Source of the DNA: Ciceribacter ferrooxidans
GTDB taxonomy: Bacteria > Pseudomonadota > Alphaproteobacteria > Rhizobiales > Rhizobiaceae
Length of the DNA: 64,000 nucleotides
Assembly: GCF_004137355.1 (NCBI RefSeq)
Contig: NZ_SDVB01000238.1
Span: 434,001-498,000, forward strand
Direction: 5' to 3'
The notes beneath the pieces were generated by a model that ran no database searches, was not told where the DNA came from, and saw nothing but the letters and a program-made list of their open reading frames with translations. The position numbers and the translations under genes were made by a program. Below, piece by piece: positions 39,334 through 46,980 of this stretch. Positions within the stretch are counted from its first letter, which is position 1. Every line of letters begins with the position of its first letter.

Positions 39334-39788
39334 GATCTTCCGTCCCGGCGCGCTCACGCGGCCAGGTCCTTTCGAAGTTGCGATGGATGGACCGGCGCGG
39401 ACGCGGATGCGCGCAAGGCACAGCCGTATCAGTCGGTCACGTTAAGGTCGGTTCTGGAATGCCTGAGCGGCGGAAATCCGGGCTTTAGAAGCCGAATACA
39501 GAGGTTCGGCGTCGCACCGGCATATGGATGCCAGACGCTGCGAAAGCCGTTCCGCCGAAGAGGCGCGCGGATGTGGTGGTGAGTATCATGTCACGCCTCC
39601 TGTGCTGTGAGTTGCGGATGAGCGTAACGTACACGAGATTTTCCGATCTTCAAGTCTGCAATCGCGAATTGCAGATTTTGCGGCAGGTCTGTTGCCGATG
39701 CGCAACATGGTGGCTCAGGGGCTCCAGCGCCACGCAAGTCCTCCGCCGTTAGTCTCCGGAGACTCGGAAGACGCGAAGGGGGCGGGAA
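39334..39788. other. 455-bp stretch without a supportable gene
   Basis: No convincing coding frame: GC is lower than the average and frames are short. It contains the 21-bp inverted repeat described separately at 39655-39675. The short frames here have no ribosome-binding site or recognisable product. Confidence 0.5.
39655..39675. promoter_or_regulatory. 21-bp inverted repeat, possible operator
   Basis: TCTGCAAT-CGCGA-ATTGCAGA is a perfect 8+5+8 inverted repeat, 114 bp upstream of the next small gene and about 320 bp upstream of the DUF1127 start. No T-run follows, so it is an operator candidate (LuxR- or GntR-like in size) rather than a terminator. No regulator is adjacent. Confidence 0.4.
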
Positions 39789-40013
39789 ATGAGCTTGGAA
39801 AGGCGACGGATGGAGCAGGCATTGCGGCGTCTGCTCGACCGCTATCCCGATCCCATGCTGCATCGCTGGGTCATGGAGACGGTCGGCGCCCTCCAGGCGC
39901 GGCTGAAGGCGATCGTCGATCCCGGCGAGCGCGACCAGGCCCAGCGCGCGGCACTCATCCTCATCAAGACGACGCTGCAGAATTGGTCGGAAAAACCGCC
40001 GGTGCGCCATTGA
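39789..40013 (+). CDS. Small hypothetical protein
   Basis: A 74-residue, helical, charged protein (begins MSLERRRMEQALRRLLDRYPD, ends IKTTLQNWSEKPPVRH) with normal high third-position GC for this genome and GGGCGGG upstream. No family was recognised. It lies immediately before a cobalamin riboswitch but ends before it, so it is unlikely to be controlled by it. Confidence 0.55.
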   Translation: MSLERRRMEQALRRLLDRYPDPMLHRWVMETVGALQARLKAIVDPGERDQAQRAALILIKTTLQNWSEKPPVRH

Positions 40014-40039
40014 CGGCGGTGGCCGGACAGTTGATATTC

Positions 40040-40230
40040 GGCAAGATGGTTCCTTGGAGGTCGCGCTGCCTCGGGGAATAATAGGGAATACGATAGGGGA
40101 GACCCCAGAGGGACCCGATTCGTGGCTGCCCCCGCAACTGTGAGCGGAGAACGTCCGGCGCCAAGGCCACTGGAGATATCCGGGAAGGCCGTCCGGACGT
40201 GATGACCCGCGAGCCAGGAGACCTGCCATC
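40040..40230 (+). ncRNA. Cobalamin (B12) riboswitch
   Basis: The conserved blocks appear in order: GATGGTTCC start, GGGAA/GGGGAGAC arm, GGCTGCCCCCGCAACTGTGAGCGG, GCCACTGG, CGGGAAGGC, GATGACCCGCGAGCCAGGAGACCTGCC (B12 box region). It lies 140 bp upstream of cbtB. Binding of adenosylcobalamin is expected to turn off the downstream cobalt-import genes. Confidence 0.95.
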
Positions 40231-40370
40231 GCACTGAACCGCCTGCCGGACGGGGTTGTTCCGGGCAGCCGTCGATGCGCTTCCTCCTCCGGAGGGCCGC
40301 CGTCAGACCGGTCCTGTCCTTCGCCTCCGTCCAGGGCGACGAGTTTTCATTGCTCCTCGGAGGGACAAAC

Positions 40371-40556
40371 ATGACCGCAAATACTGCCGCTTCCACCCTT
40401 TCCACTTCCGGCCTCAAGGCCGGCGCGCTGCTGCCCTCGATGATGAGCGTCCTCTTCGGCCTCTTCATGATCGGTTTCGTCGGCTTCTCGCAGCTCGACG
40501 TGGTCCACAACGCGGCCCACGACACGCGCCACGCCAACGCCTTTCCCTGCCACTGA
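40371..40556 (+). CDS. cbtB: CbtB cobalt-transporter subunit
   Basis: A 61-residue protein with one membrane helix (LLPSMMSVLFGLFMIGFVGF) and the histidine-rich C-terminus VVHNAAHDTRHANAFPCH, diagnostic of CbtB. CbtB/CbtA form a B12-regulated cobalt import system. GGAGGGACAAAC precedes the ATG at 40371. It is under a B12 riboswitch, which supports the assignment. Confidence 0.93.
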   Translation: MTANTAASTLSTSGLKAGALLPSMMSVLFGLFMIGFVGFSQLDVVHNAAHDTRHANAFPCH

Positions 40557-40568
40557 CGGGTGGGCGAA

Positions 40569-41315
40569 ATGCATCTCTTCCGATCGCTGGTCTTCGTCTC
40601 GGCGCTGGTCGGGCTGATCGTCGGCGCGGTCATCAGCCTCGTGCAGTATGTCGGCACCGAGCCGCTGATCTTTGCCGCCGAGGTCTATGAGACTGCCGCG
40701 CCGGCATCCCCCGAGCTCGGCGGCCATGATGGCCATGACCATGGCACGGCGGCAGGCGCGGAAACCGCGGCCCCTGCGGCCTCCCACGAGCATGAACATG
40801 CGGCGGATGCGTGGGCACCGGCCGACGGGTTCGAACGCCACTTCGCGACGCTCGTCGCCAACGTGCTCACCGCCACCGGCTTCGCGCTGGTGCTGAACGG
40901 GCTCATGCAGGCGACGCGCCAGCCGGCGGGCTGGCGGACCGGGCTTGCCTGGGGGCTCTGCGGTTTCGCAGCCGTCATGCTCGCGCCGACGCTCGGGCTG
41001 CATCCGGAACTGCCGGGCACACCGGCCGCGCCGCTCGGCGAGCGGCAGGTCTGGTGGATCGCAACGGCGATCGCGACCGCGGGCGGCATCGCGCTCCTCT
41101 ACTTCAAGCGCACCCCCTTGGCGGCGGCTGCGGCACTCGTGCTGATCGCGCTGCCGCATGTGGTCGGCGCCCCGGTCGCGCCGGAAGGCGAGGCGGCACT
41201 CGCCCCGGAGGTGCTGTCGCGCCGCTTCGTGGTCGTCGCGACCCTGACGAGCCTCGTCTTCTGGGCGCTGCTCGGCAGTCTCTCGGGCTATTTCCGCCAG
41301 CGCATGGAAGCCTGA
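40569..41315 (+). CDS. cbtA: CbtA cobalt-transporter subunit
   Basis: A 248-residue membrane protein with about five hydrophobic segments and a periplasmic/cytoplasmic His-rich loop (GGHDGHDHG and HEHEHA, about residues 53-80) suited to cobalt capture. The start ATG at 40569 was preferred to GTG 40560. It follows cbtB by 12 bp and is followed by a small gene 7 bp later, all presumably one riboswitch-controlled message. Confidence 0.92.
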   Translation: MHLFRSLVFVSALVGLIVGAVISLVQYVGTEPLIFAAEVYETAAPASPELGGHDGHDHGTAAGAETAAPAASHEHEHAADAWAPADGFERHFATLVANVLTATGFALVLNGLMQATRQPAGWRTGLAWGLCGFAAVMLAPTLGLHPELPGTPAAPLGERQVWWIATAIATAGGIALLYFKRTPLAAAAALVLIALPHVVGAPVAPEGEAALAPEVLSRRFVVVATLTSLVFWALLGSLSGYFRQRMEA

Positions 41316-41322
41316 GGCCGCC

Positions 41323-41607
41323 ATGGCCGGCGCTCCCGCTTACGACTGGCGCATCGATCTCGATGCGCTGGTCTTTTCGCATCCCGCCTCCGGCAGCCGC
41401 TGCTTCGTCCATCGGCTCGCCTTTCGCGCCCTGACGAGAAACGCCTCGCCGACCGCGCAGGAGTGCATGAGATGGTTTGTCCGCCATCGCGCCGCCTTCG
41501 AGGCGGCCGCGGACGAGAAGGCGGGGCGTGGCCCCGTTCCGGGCAACGCCTTCAACCTGAACAGCCGCGAAATTCGCCGGGCGCTGCGGATGCTGCGCGC
41601 AGGCTGA
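41323..41607 (+). CDS. Small conserved-looking protein of the cbtBA operon
   Basis: A 94-residue soluble protein: MAGAPAYDWRIDLDALVFSHP followed by CFVHRLAFRALTRNASPTAQECMRWFVRHRAAFEAAADEK. No family was recognised. It starts 7 bp after cbtA and so is likely under the B12 riboswitch, making a cobalt- or cobalamin-linked role possible. It contains two Cys and several His residues but no classical metal motif. Confidence 0.7.
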   Translation: MAGAPAYDWRIDLDALVFSHPASGSRCFVHRLAFRALTRNASPTAQECMRWFVRHRAAFEAAADEKAGRGPVPGNAFNLNSREIRRALRMLRAG

Positions 41608-41616
41608 CGGTCGTGC

Positions 41617-42183
41617 TCAGCGGTGCTCGGCCGAAAAGGCCGAAAGCTCCGCTTCCGCCTCCGGACCCCACAGATCGAGCGCCTTCAGCATCTCGACGGT
41701 GAACGTATAAGGTGCCGTGCCTGGCGCCGTCACCACCTTGCCGTCCGAGACCGCCTGCGGCCGGTCCATATAGTGCGCAGCGCCGTGATAGCCGGGATAC
41801 TTCTGGTGCGAGGCGAGAGAATTTCCGGTATGGGCGACGCCGTCGAGGATGCCGGAGCCGGCGACGGCGCTTGCCGCCGCGCAGATGCCGCCGACGACCT
41901 TTCCGGCGTCATTGAAGGCGCGGACGAGGGGCGAGAAGTCCGGCGCCACTCCTTTTTCCCAGGAAAGACCGCCCGGCAGCACGAGCGCGTCGAAGCGCGC
42001 CGGATCGAGATCGGCGAAGGAGAGGTCGGGCGTCACCTTCAGCCCGCCCATGGAGGTGACCGGTCGGCCGTCGGGCGAGGCGGTCAAGACCTCGACGCCG
42101 AGATAGGCGCGGGCCGCCGCCATCAGCAGGGCGCATTCCCAGTCGGCGAAGTCTTCGGCAAGGGCAATGGCGATGCGGGTCAT
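41617..42183 (-). CDS. DJ-1/PfpI-family protein
   Basis: A 188-residue protein with the class-I amidotransferase-like fold: VLPGGLSWEKG and the nucleophile elbow GGICAAASAVA (Cys about residue 100), then HTGNSLASHQ. This resembles the glutamine-amidotransferase-like DJ-1/PfpI subgroup used in stress protection or transcription control. It is convergent with the cbtA operon and its exact reaction is unknown. Confidence 0.88.
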   Translation of the reverse strand: MTRIAIALAEDFADWECALLMAAARAYLGVEVLTASPDGRPVTSMGGLKVTPDLSFADLDPARFDALVLPGGLSWEKGVAPDFSPLVRAFNDAGKVVGGICAAASAVAGSGILDGVAHTGNSLASHQKYPGYHGAAHYMDRPQAVSDGKVVTAPGTAPYTFTVEMLKALDLWGPEAEAELSAFSAEHR

Positions 42184-42208
42184 GAACCGTCTCCGTCTTG
42201 GTTTCCGT

Positions 42209-42697
42209 TCAGGCGAGGGCCTGCAGGTAGCGCATGCCGGTCACGGGACGCGGCACGAAGTCGAGATGCTCGTAGAAGCGATGGGCGGCGAAATTGCCGG
42301 TGGCGGCACTCACCGAAAGGTAGTCGCAACCGGCGCTGCGGGCAACCTCGCGGGCGCGCTTGACGAGATGGTGGCCGATGCCGTTTCCGCGCTGGCCGTC
42401 GCGGACGTAGAGATGGTGAAGGTCCATGCCGCGTTTGCCTTCCTGGGCCTTGTAGAGCGGCACGAGGATGGCGTAGCCGATCAAGTTCTCGCCGCCGTCG
42501 GCGACGAGCGCGGTGATCCACGGCACGGGGCCGAAGAGGTCGCGTTCGAGCTTGTCGGGCGTCATCGCCGAGGCGTCGCCGTGATGGGCGGCGAGCGCGG
42601 CGATCATCTCGTTGAGTTCCGGCAGGTCGGTCGCTCGCGCGTGGCGGATCACCACGACCGGCGGCCGGGGCAGGGTGATGTCTGTGTCTTCGGTCAT
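42209..42697 (-). CDS. GNAT-family N-acetyltransferase under leader-peptide attenuation
   Basis: A 162-residue acetyltransferase; the acetyl-CoA loop is RDGQRGNGIGHHLVKRA (R-x-x-G-x-G/A) and the C-terminal part reads RFYEHLDFVPRPVTGM. The start ATG at 42697 (MTEDTDI) follows GGGAAG; a longer frame to 42781 would begin inside the terminator hairpin and is rejected. A leaderless 17-codon peptide and a terminator/antiterminator lie 48-160 bp upstream, so expression should depend on charging of tRNAs for the leader's aromatic codons. The acetyl acceptor is unknown. Confidence 0.9.
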   Translation of the reverse strand: MTEDTDITLPRPPVVVIRHARATDLPELNEMIAALAAHHGDASAMTPDKLERDLFGPVPWITALVADGGENLIGYAILVPLYKAQEGKRGMDLHHLYVRDGQRGNGIGHHLVKRAREVARSAGCDYLSVSAATGNFAAHRFYEHLDFVPRPVTGMRYLQALA

Positions 42698-42744
42698 TGT
42701 CGCTTCCCTCTTTCGCTCGGTGCCGTCAGGGGAAGCTGTCTTCG

Positions 42745-42816
42745 AAAACAACAAGGCCGCCTGACGGCGGCCTGTTGACATGATGATCTGTCGGGCCGCC
42801 CTTTACCGGTAGGCCC
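42745..42816 (-). promoter_or_regulatory. Transcription attenuator (terminator/antiterminator) before GNAT gene
   Basis: On the minus strand four segments are visible: 1 = GGGCC (42816-42812, in the leader codons), 2 = GGCGGCC (42800-42794), 3 = GGCCGCC (42772-42766) and 4 = GGCGGCC (42761-42755) followed by TTGTTGTTTT. Segment 3 can pair perfectly with 2 (antiterminator) or with 4 (terminator, 4-nt loop), and 1 can sequester part of 2. This is the classical four-segment attenuator layout. Confidence 0.85.
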
Positions 42817-42856
42817 AAAAATACGTGCAGGTGATGAGTGCGCGTGCGTTGATCAT
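42803..42856 (-). CDS. Leaderless leader peptide MINARALITCTYFWAYR
   Basis: A 17-codon frame ending with the aromatic-rich TYFWAYR and a TAA stop, overlapping attenuator segment 1. Its ATG lies 7 nt downstream of a -10 hexamer, so transcription probably starts at or one base before the A of the ATG. Rhizobial trpL has the same leaderless arrangement. Ribosome stalling at the Tyr-Phe-Trp-Ala-Tyr codons would free segment 2 to form the antiterminator. Confidence 0.8.
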   Translation of the reverse strand: MINARALITCTYFWAYR

Positions 42857-42863
42857 GTCGCGA

Positions 42864-42892
42864 GAGATGCGCCGATTTCAATCGATTGTCAA
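42864..42892 (-). promoter_or_regulatory. Sigma-70-type promoter of the attenuator
   Basis: On the minus strand: TTGACA (42892-42887), 17-nt spacer, CATCTC (42869-42864) and 7 nt to the leader ATG. The -35 is a perfect consensus and the spacing is ideal; the weak -10 is usual for rhizobial promoters. Confidence 0.75.
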
Positions 42893-42988
42893 TGTCGACT
42901 TTGTCTCTCCCGGGCTGGCTCCGCTATGGCGGTCCGCGAGGCCGCTTGCTAGAAGGGTTTTCCCTCCTCCACGAACACGGCGTCGCCC

Positions 42989-43555
42989 ATGCCCCTCAAG
43001 CTCTATCTCGCCGGACCGGAAGTCTTCCTCAAGGACGCCCGTTCGGTCCTCGATGCCAAGGCCCAGCTGACGCGCGCCTACGGCTTCGAGCCGGTCAAGC
43101 CCGGCGACATCTTCATCGCGCCGGCGCCGACGCCGCGCGAATTCGGCCTGCGCATCAGCTCGGTCGACGAGCACATGATGAATTCGGCCGACGGCATCAT
43201 CGCCAACCTGACGCCCTTCCGCGGCATCGCGGCCGATGTCGGCACCGCCTTCGAGCTCGGTTACATGTGCGCCCAAGGCAAGATCGCCTGTGCCTACACG
43301 AACGTCGCCGACAGCCATTTCGACCGCGCCATGCGCCATTACGAGGGTTCCGTGTCGAAGGACGAAAACGGCCGCTGGCGCGGGCCGGACGGCATCTCCA
43401 TCGAGGATGTCGAGATGATCGACAACCTGATGCTGCATGGCGGTGTCGTGCGCCGCAGTGGGCTCGTCGCCGTCCATGCCGCCGCGCCCGACGCGCTCTA
43501 TTCCGACCTCACAGCCTTCGAGCAGTGCCTGAAGTTCATCGCAGAGCGGCCCTAG
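42989..43555 (+). CDS. Nucleoside 2-deoxyribosyltransferase-family protein
   Basis: A 188-residue enzyme. The N-terminal KLYLAGPEVF, the HMMNSADGIIANLTPFRG (D-x-x-x-A-N substrate region) and DVGTAFELGYM (catalytic Glu in the ExGY motif) match nucleoside 2-deoxyribosyltransferases, which exchange bases between deoxynucleosides. It is divergent from the attenuated GNAT gene and sits alone. Confidence 0.9.
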   Translation: MPLKLYLAGPEVFLKDARSVLDAKAQLTRAYGFEPVKPGDIFIAPAPTPREFGLRISSVDEHMMNSADGIIANLTPFRGIAADVGTAFELGYMCAQGKIACAYTNVADSHFDRAMRHYEGSVSKDENGRWRGPDGISIEDVEMIDNLMLHGGVVRRSGLVAVHAAAPDALYSDLTAFEQCLKFIAERP

Positions 43556-43556
43556 A

Positions 43557-44015
43557 TCACCGCACAACCGGTTCTCCGGCCTTCGTCGTCAGGCGCTTCT
43601 CGAAGTTCACCTTGGTGAGCAGCAGGTCCTTGTCGGCATAGTGCACCACGTCGTCCGGCGAACGGGTGCCGACGACGAGGTAGCTTGCCGGCGCGTCGGA
43701 GCGGTTCTCCAGCCGGTGGCCGACCGCAACCCCCGCCTTGAAGGTCGCGGCATCGCCTGGATGCATCTCGGTCAGGTTGTCGCCCTCGTTGAGCGTCACC
43801 GTGCCGGCTATGACGAAGATGAACTCGTCCTCCTTCTCGTGCCAGTGCTTGTGGGAGGAGAAGGACCCCGGTGGCAGGGTTTCGAGAAAGGCGCCGAATT
43901 GGGTGAGCCCGCCGGCATCCGAGAGCAGCAGCGCCCGGTAGGAGCCGAGTTCGGCATTGATGCCGCTGCCGGTGGCTTCCTCGACCGGCGCGTCTTCCTG
44001 TCTCACGATCGGCAT
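43557..44015 (-). CDS. Cupin-domain protein
   Basis: A 152-residue single-domain cupin: motif 1 HKHWHEKEDEFIFVIAGTVTLNEGD and motif 2 HPGDAATFKAGVAVGHRLEN contain the His/Glu metal ligands. The start at 44015 (MPIVRQEDAP) follows GGGAGGAA. No enzymatic assignment is possible. It is convergent with the deoxyribosyltransferase gene, one base apart. Confidence 0.88.
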   Translation of the reverse strand: MPIVRQEDAPVEEATGSGINAELGSYRALLLSDAGGLTQFGAFLETLPPGSFSSHKHWHEKEDEFIFVIAGTVTLNEGDNLTEMHPGDAATFKAGVAVGHRLENRSDAPASYLVVGTRSPDDVVHYADKDLLLTKVNFEKRLTTKAGEPVVR

Positions 44016-44125
44016 CGGTTCCTCCCGTCTGGTGGCAGGTGCCCCTCTCGTCCCTCGGCGGGGCAGGGGAAGAGGACGAGAGGGTGTCCTCTCGTGTCCG
44101 GCGACGGCACGGACAGGTCGCCGAC

Positions 44126-44944
44126 CTACTGCGTCTTGCGATACCGCCGCGCCACGTAGATGATGCTGCCGCCCTTCAGGCCCTTGTAGAGCATAGAGCC
44201 CTTCGCGCCGGAGAATTCGGCCATGAACTGCTTCAGGAACCAGGCCCGGCCGATACGCTCGCGCTTGCGGGCCTCGGCCGCGTCGAGGGCGGCGACGACG
44301 TTCGTCGAGATGTTGCGGCTTGCCACGCATTCCAGGCCGGGTGCCGCGAGCTGTGCGTCGAGGGCGGAAAGCTGGCTCTTCGGGCGCATGTCGGCGAAGG
44401 TGAACCAGCCGCCGGGCTTGAGCACGCGGGCGACCTCGCGGGCGAAGGCTTCGACGTCGCCGTAGCAATGGGAGGATTCGATGTTGACGACGATGTCGAA
44501 CGAGGCGTCGGTAAAGGGCATCTTCTCGGCATCGCCCTGCTCGAAGGTGAGCTTCGGCGTGTCGGCGTTGAGGCTTCGGGCGCGGCGGACGGTCTCGGGC
44601 GAATAGTCGAGCCCGGTAACGGCGGCGGGGGCGAAATAGCGGGCGACGTAGCGCGCGCCGCCACCTCTGCCGGAACCCACCTCGAGCACCCTTGCGCCCT
44701 CGACCGGCAGGCCTTCCATCGCCTGCTGGTAGAGCCCGATGAAGGCGCGCTCCTTTTCGTCCTCGGGGCGGAGCGGGAACGCCGGTCCATCGCCGACGTA
44801 TCCGTAGTTCATGAAGCGCCAGTCGCGATCCTTCCAGAACAGCGAAAGCAGGTTGTAGACGCGTCGCCAGATCCATTTCTGGGCGCGCGGGAACCGGCCG
44901 GGCGTGGCGATATCGAGGACGCTGGAAAAGAGACGGCTGCTCAT
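44126..44944 (-). CDS. SAM-dependent class I methyltransferase
   Basis: A 272-residue methyltransferase. SAM motif I is VLEVGSGRGGGARYVA (about residues 85-100), with GLDYSPETVRRAR, GDAEKMPFTDASFDIVVNIESSHCY and RVLKPGGWFTFADMR after it. An N-terminal membrane-proximal region precedes it, as in phthiotriol- or sterol-type methyltransferases. It is the second gene after a PF10118 gene (10-bp gap) and so probably works on the same, likely lipophilic, substrate. Confidence 0.9.
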   Translation of the reverse strand: MSSRLFSSVLDIATPGRFPRAQKWIWRRVYNLLSLFWKDRDWRFMNYGYVGDGPAFPLRPEDEKERAFIGLYQQAMEGLPVEGARVLEVGSGRGGGARYVARYFAPAAVTGLDYSPETVRRARSLNADTPKLTFEQGDAEKMPFTDASFDIVVNIESSHCYGDVEAFAREVARVLKPGGWFTFADMRPKSQLSALDAQLAAPGLECVASRNISTNVVAALDAAEARKRERIGRAWFLKQFMAEFSGAKGSMLYKGLKGGSIIYVARRYRKTQ

Positions 44945-44954
44945 CGCTACACTT

Positions 44955-45875
44955 TCACTCCGCGGCCGGGGCAGCCGGCGCGGACGCGGCTTCGAGTGTT
45001 GTGAACTCGCGATAGAGCCAGTCGCGGCCCTTGCGGATCAGTTCGTGGTCGTCCTTGTTCAGGGGACTGAAGCCCGGCAGATAGTATTTCAGCACCAGCG
45101 GCGCGCACTTGCGCCAATAACCGGGCGCGAAGAACAGGACCCACAGAAGGCGCGCCCAGAAACGCGGGCCGGTCTTGACGCCGTCTACCTTGGCGAAGAG
45201 CGTCAGGTTGCGCAACGTGATTACCAGAAAGGTCCAGGCGACGGCATTGAAGGCCATGGTGCGCAGCATGTAGCGCTTGAAGCCGGAGTATTTCGGCGTC
45301 GCGGCCTTGAAGACATGGAGCGCGACGGCCTTGTGCTCCAGTTCCTCCAGCGCGTGCCACATCCACAGGCGGCGATAGGCGGGCGCGGCATTCTCCAGGA
45401 ATTGCGGATTGCGCAGCGTCACGGTGGAGAGCGTCGCCGTCAGGTGCTCGATGGCGCAGGTGACGGCTAGCCGGAAGATCGGGATCTTGTCGCTTCGCAG
45501 CGTCTTGCGCACCGGCTCTTCCATTGCTTCGACATCGTAGCCGAGCTTGCCGAGGGCCTCGTTGTATTCCTCATGCTCGCGGGTGTGGAACGCCTCCTGC
45601 ACCGCGTAGCCGTTGATCTCGGCGGCGAGCTGGCGATCAGGCAGCTTCGGCGCGTAGTATTTCAGCGCGCGGATGAAATAGCGCTCTCCTTCCGGCAGGA
45701 AGATGGAGAGTCCGTCGATGAGGGCCGTCTTGTGGAAATCTCCGTCCAGCCACTGGCGGGTCGGATTCTCGAGGATGCCGAAGCGAATGTCGCGCGGGAT
45801 GATGTCCTCATCGTCGCTCGCCGGAGCAGCCCCCGTCCAATGAGCGCCCGGCCTCATGACCTGCGGTTCAGCCAT
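44955..45875 (-). CDS. PF10118-family predicted metal-dependent hydrolase
   Basis: A 306-residue ferritin-like helical protein: EGERYFIRALKYY, EINGYAVQEAFHTREHEEYN (E-x-x-H type ligands) and LWMWHALEELEHKAVALHVF give paired Glu/His sites for a di-metal centre, as in PF10118 (COG3687). Its membrane-like C-terminal half (AFNAVAWTFLVITLRN) suggests a membrane-associated, possibly lipid-modifying, enzyme. It pairs with the downstream methyltransferase. Confidence 0.85.
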   Translation of the reverse strand: MAEPQVMRPGAHWTGAAPASDDEDIIPRDIRFGILENPTRQWLDGDFHKTALIDGLSIFLPEGERYFIRALKYYAPKLPDRQLAAEINGYAVQEAFHTREHEEYNEALGKLGYDVEAMEEPVRKTLRSDKIPIFRLAVTCAIEHLTATLSTVTLRNPQFLENAAPAYRRLWMWHALEELEHKAVALHVFKAATPKYSGFKRYMLRTMAFNAVAWTFLVITLRNLTLFAKVDGVKTGPRFWARLLWVLFFAPGYWRKCAPLVLKYYLPGFSPLNKDDHELIRKGRDWLYREFTTLEAASAPAAPAAE

Positions 45876-46092
45876 CGTGCAGTTTCCCGTTCTGCTGGAA
45901 CCCGGGCCGCGTCGCGCGCCGGGACTTCTCTCTGCGAGGGACTATACTAAACGCGGGTGTGCTGGCAACAGGGCGCCCCTCGCGGCGGCAGGGCCGTCGC
46001 CCGCTCCCTTGCCGCCGGCGTGTGGCCGCCGTATCCTGCGCGGAGAAGGAGCATGATCGATAACGAACCATCGGCGCCGGCCGGTTCAAAAC

Positions 46093-46106
46093 TTGATCTT
46101 GATCAA
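46093..46106 (+). promoter_or_regulatory. FNR/FixK box (anaerobox) upstream of usp
   Basis: TTGAT-CTTG-ATCAA is a perfect FNR/FixK half-site pair, 86 bp upstream of the usp start. It points to induction by low oxygen through FnrL/FixK; the distance suits a class II activator site. Confidence 0.85.
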
Positions 46107-46191
46107 TGCGGAAGGAGCCCGGTCGCAGGATTATAGCATCAAAAGGGCTGGAAAAGGCAGGGGTCCTCCTGCCGTGACAAGGAGAGAGCTG

Positions 46192-46602
46192 ATGTACAAG
46201 AAGATCATCGTACCGGTAGACTGCGCCGCGCTCGACAAGGGCGAGAAGATCCTGCGCAAGGCGGCCTCCCTGCTCGACACCGGCGGTGAAATCGTGCTCA
46301 TGACGGTGGTCGAGGACATGCCGGGCTATCTCGCAATCGATCTTCCGGTGGACATCATCGAAAACGCCATCAAGGACAGCAAGGCCAAGCTCGTCGAGCT
46401 CAAGGAAAAGACCGGGATCACCGCCCGCGTCGAGATCCGCAGCGGAGCCGCCGCCCGCGAAATCCTTGCTGCCGCGAGCGAGCACAAGGCCGAGCTGATC
46501 ATGATCGCCTCGCATGTGCCGGACTTCTCCAACTACCTGATCGGCGCGACGGCGGACCGGGTGGTGCGCCACGCGAAGTGCTCGGTGCTCGTCGATCGCT
46601 GA
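46192..46602 (+). CDS. Universal stress protein (UspA family)
   Basis: A 136-residue UspA-family protein, start MYKKIIVPVDC at 46192 behind GGAGAGA. The nucleotide-binding C-terminal ASHVPDFSNYLIGATADRVVRHAKCSVLV carries the family G-x2-G...-type loop. An upstream in-frame ATG (46093) lies inside the FNR box and is not used. The gene precedes a DksA/TraR-type protein by 27 bp; both should be induced under low oxygen. Confidence 0.92.
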   Translation: MYKKIIVPVDCAALDKGEKILRKAASLLDTGGEIVLMTVVEDMPGYLAIDLPVDIIENAIKDSKAKLVELKEKTGITARVEIRSGAAAREILAAASEHKAELIMIASHVPDFSNYLIGATADRVVRHAKCSVLVDR

Positions 46603-46629
46603 GACGGAAAAGGCAAGGAAACACCCGGA

Positions 46630-46947
46630 ATGGATATAAAGAAGTACGAGAACATCCTGCGCCAGCGCCATCTCGAAATCCTCGCGAGGCTCAACAAGAT
46701 CGACGCCGATCTGAGCGAGCAGAAGAGCCCGGATTTCGAGGACCAGGCGACCCAGGCCGAGAATGACGAGGTGCTCGAGGAATTCGGCCAGGTCGGCGAG
46801 ACCGAGCTGAAGGCGATCGACGCGGCGCTGAAGCGCATCGAACAGGGCACCTTCGGCATCTGCGTGACCTGCGGACAGCCGATCTCCGAGGAACGGCTTG
46901 ATGCCGTACCGCACACGCCCTTCTGCCAAGACTGCGTGCCCGGCTGA
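46630..46947 (+). CDS. TraR/DksA-type zinc-finger protein
   Basis: A 105-residue protein with an N-terminal coiled-coil (ILRQRHLEILARLNKIDADL), the acidic tip region, and a C-terminal C4 zinc finger (CVTCGQPI...FCQDCVPG). These short DksA-like proteins bind the RNA polymerase secondary channel and alter promoter kinetics. It is co-transcribed with usp under a FNR/FixK box and ends at a terminator. Confidence 0.93.
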   Translation: MDIKKYENILRQRHLEILARLNKIDADLSEQKSPDFEDQATQAENDEVLEEFGQVGETELKAIDAALKRIEQGTFGICVTCGQPISEERLDAVPHTPFCQDCVPG

Positions 46948-46980
46948 CGCCGGCTGCCAATACCCCTCCCGGACGGGCCG

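Noticed and set aside
40820-40840. GGGTTCGAACGCCAC, which resembles a tRNA T-arm
   Set aside because: It lies inside the cbtA coding sequence and no acceptor, D or anticodon arms can be formed around it.
42698-42781. N-terminal extension of the GNAT protein to an ATG at 42781
   Set aside because: The extension would be encoded by the terminator hairpin and its T-run; the conserved acetyltransferase sequence begins after 42697.
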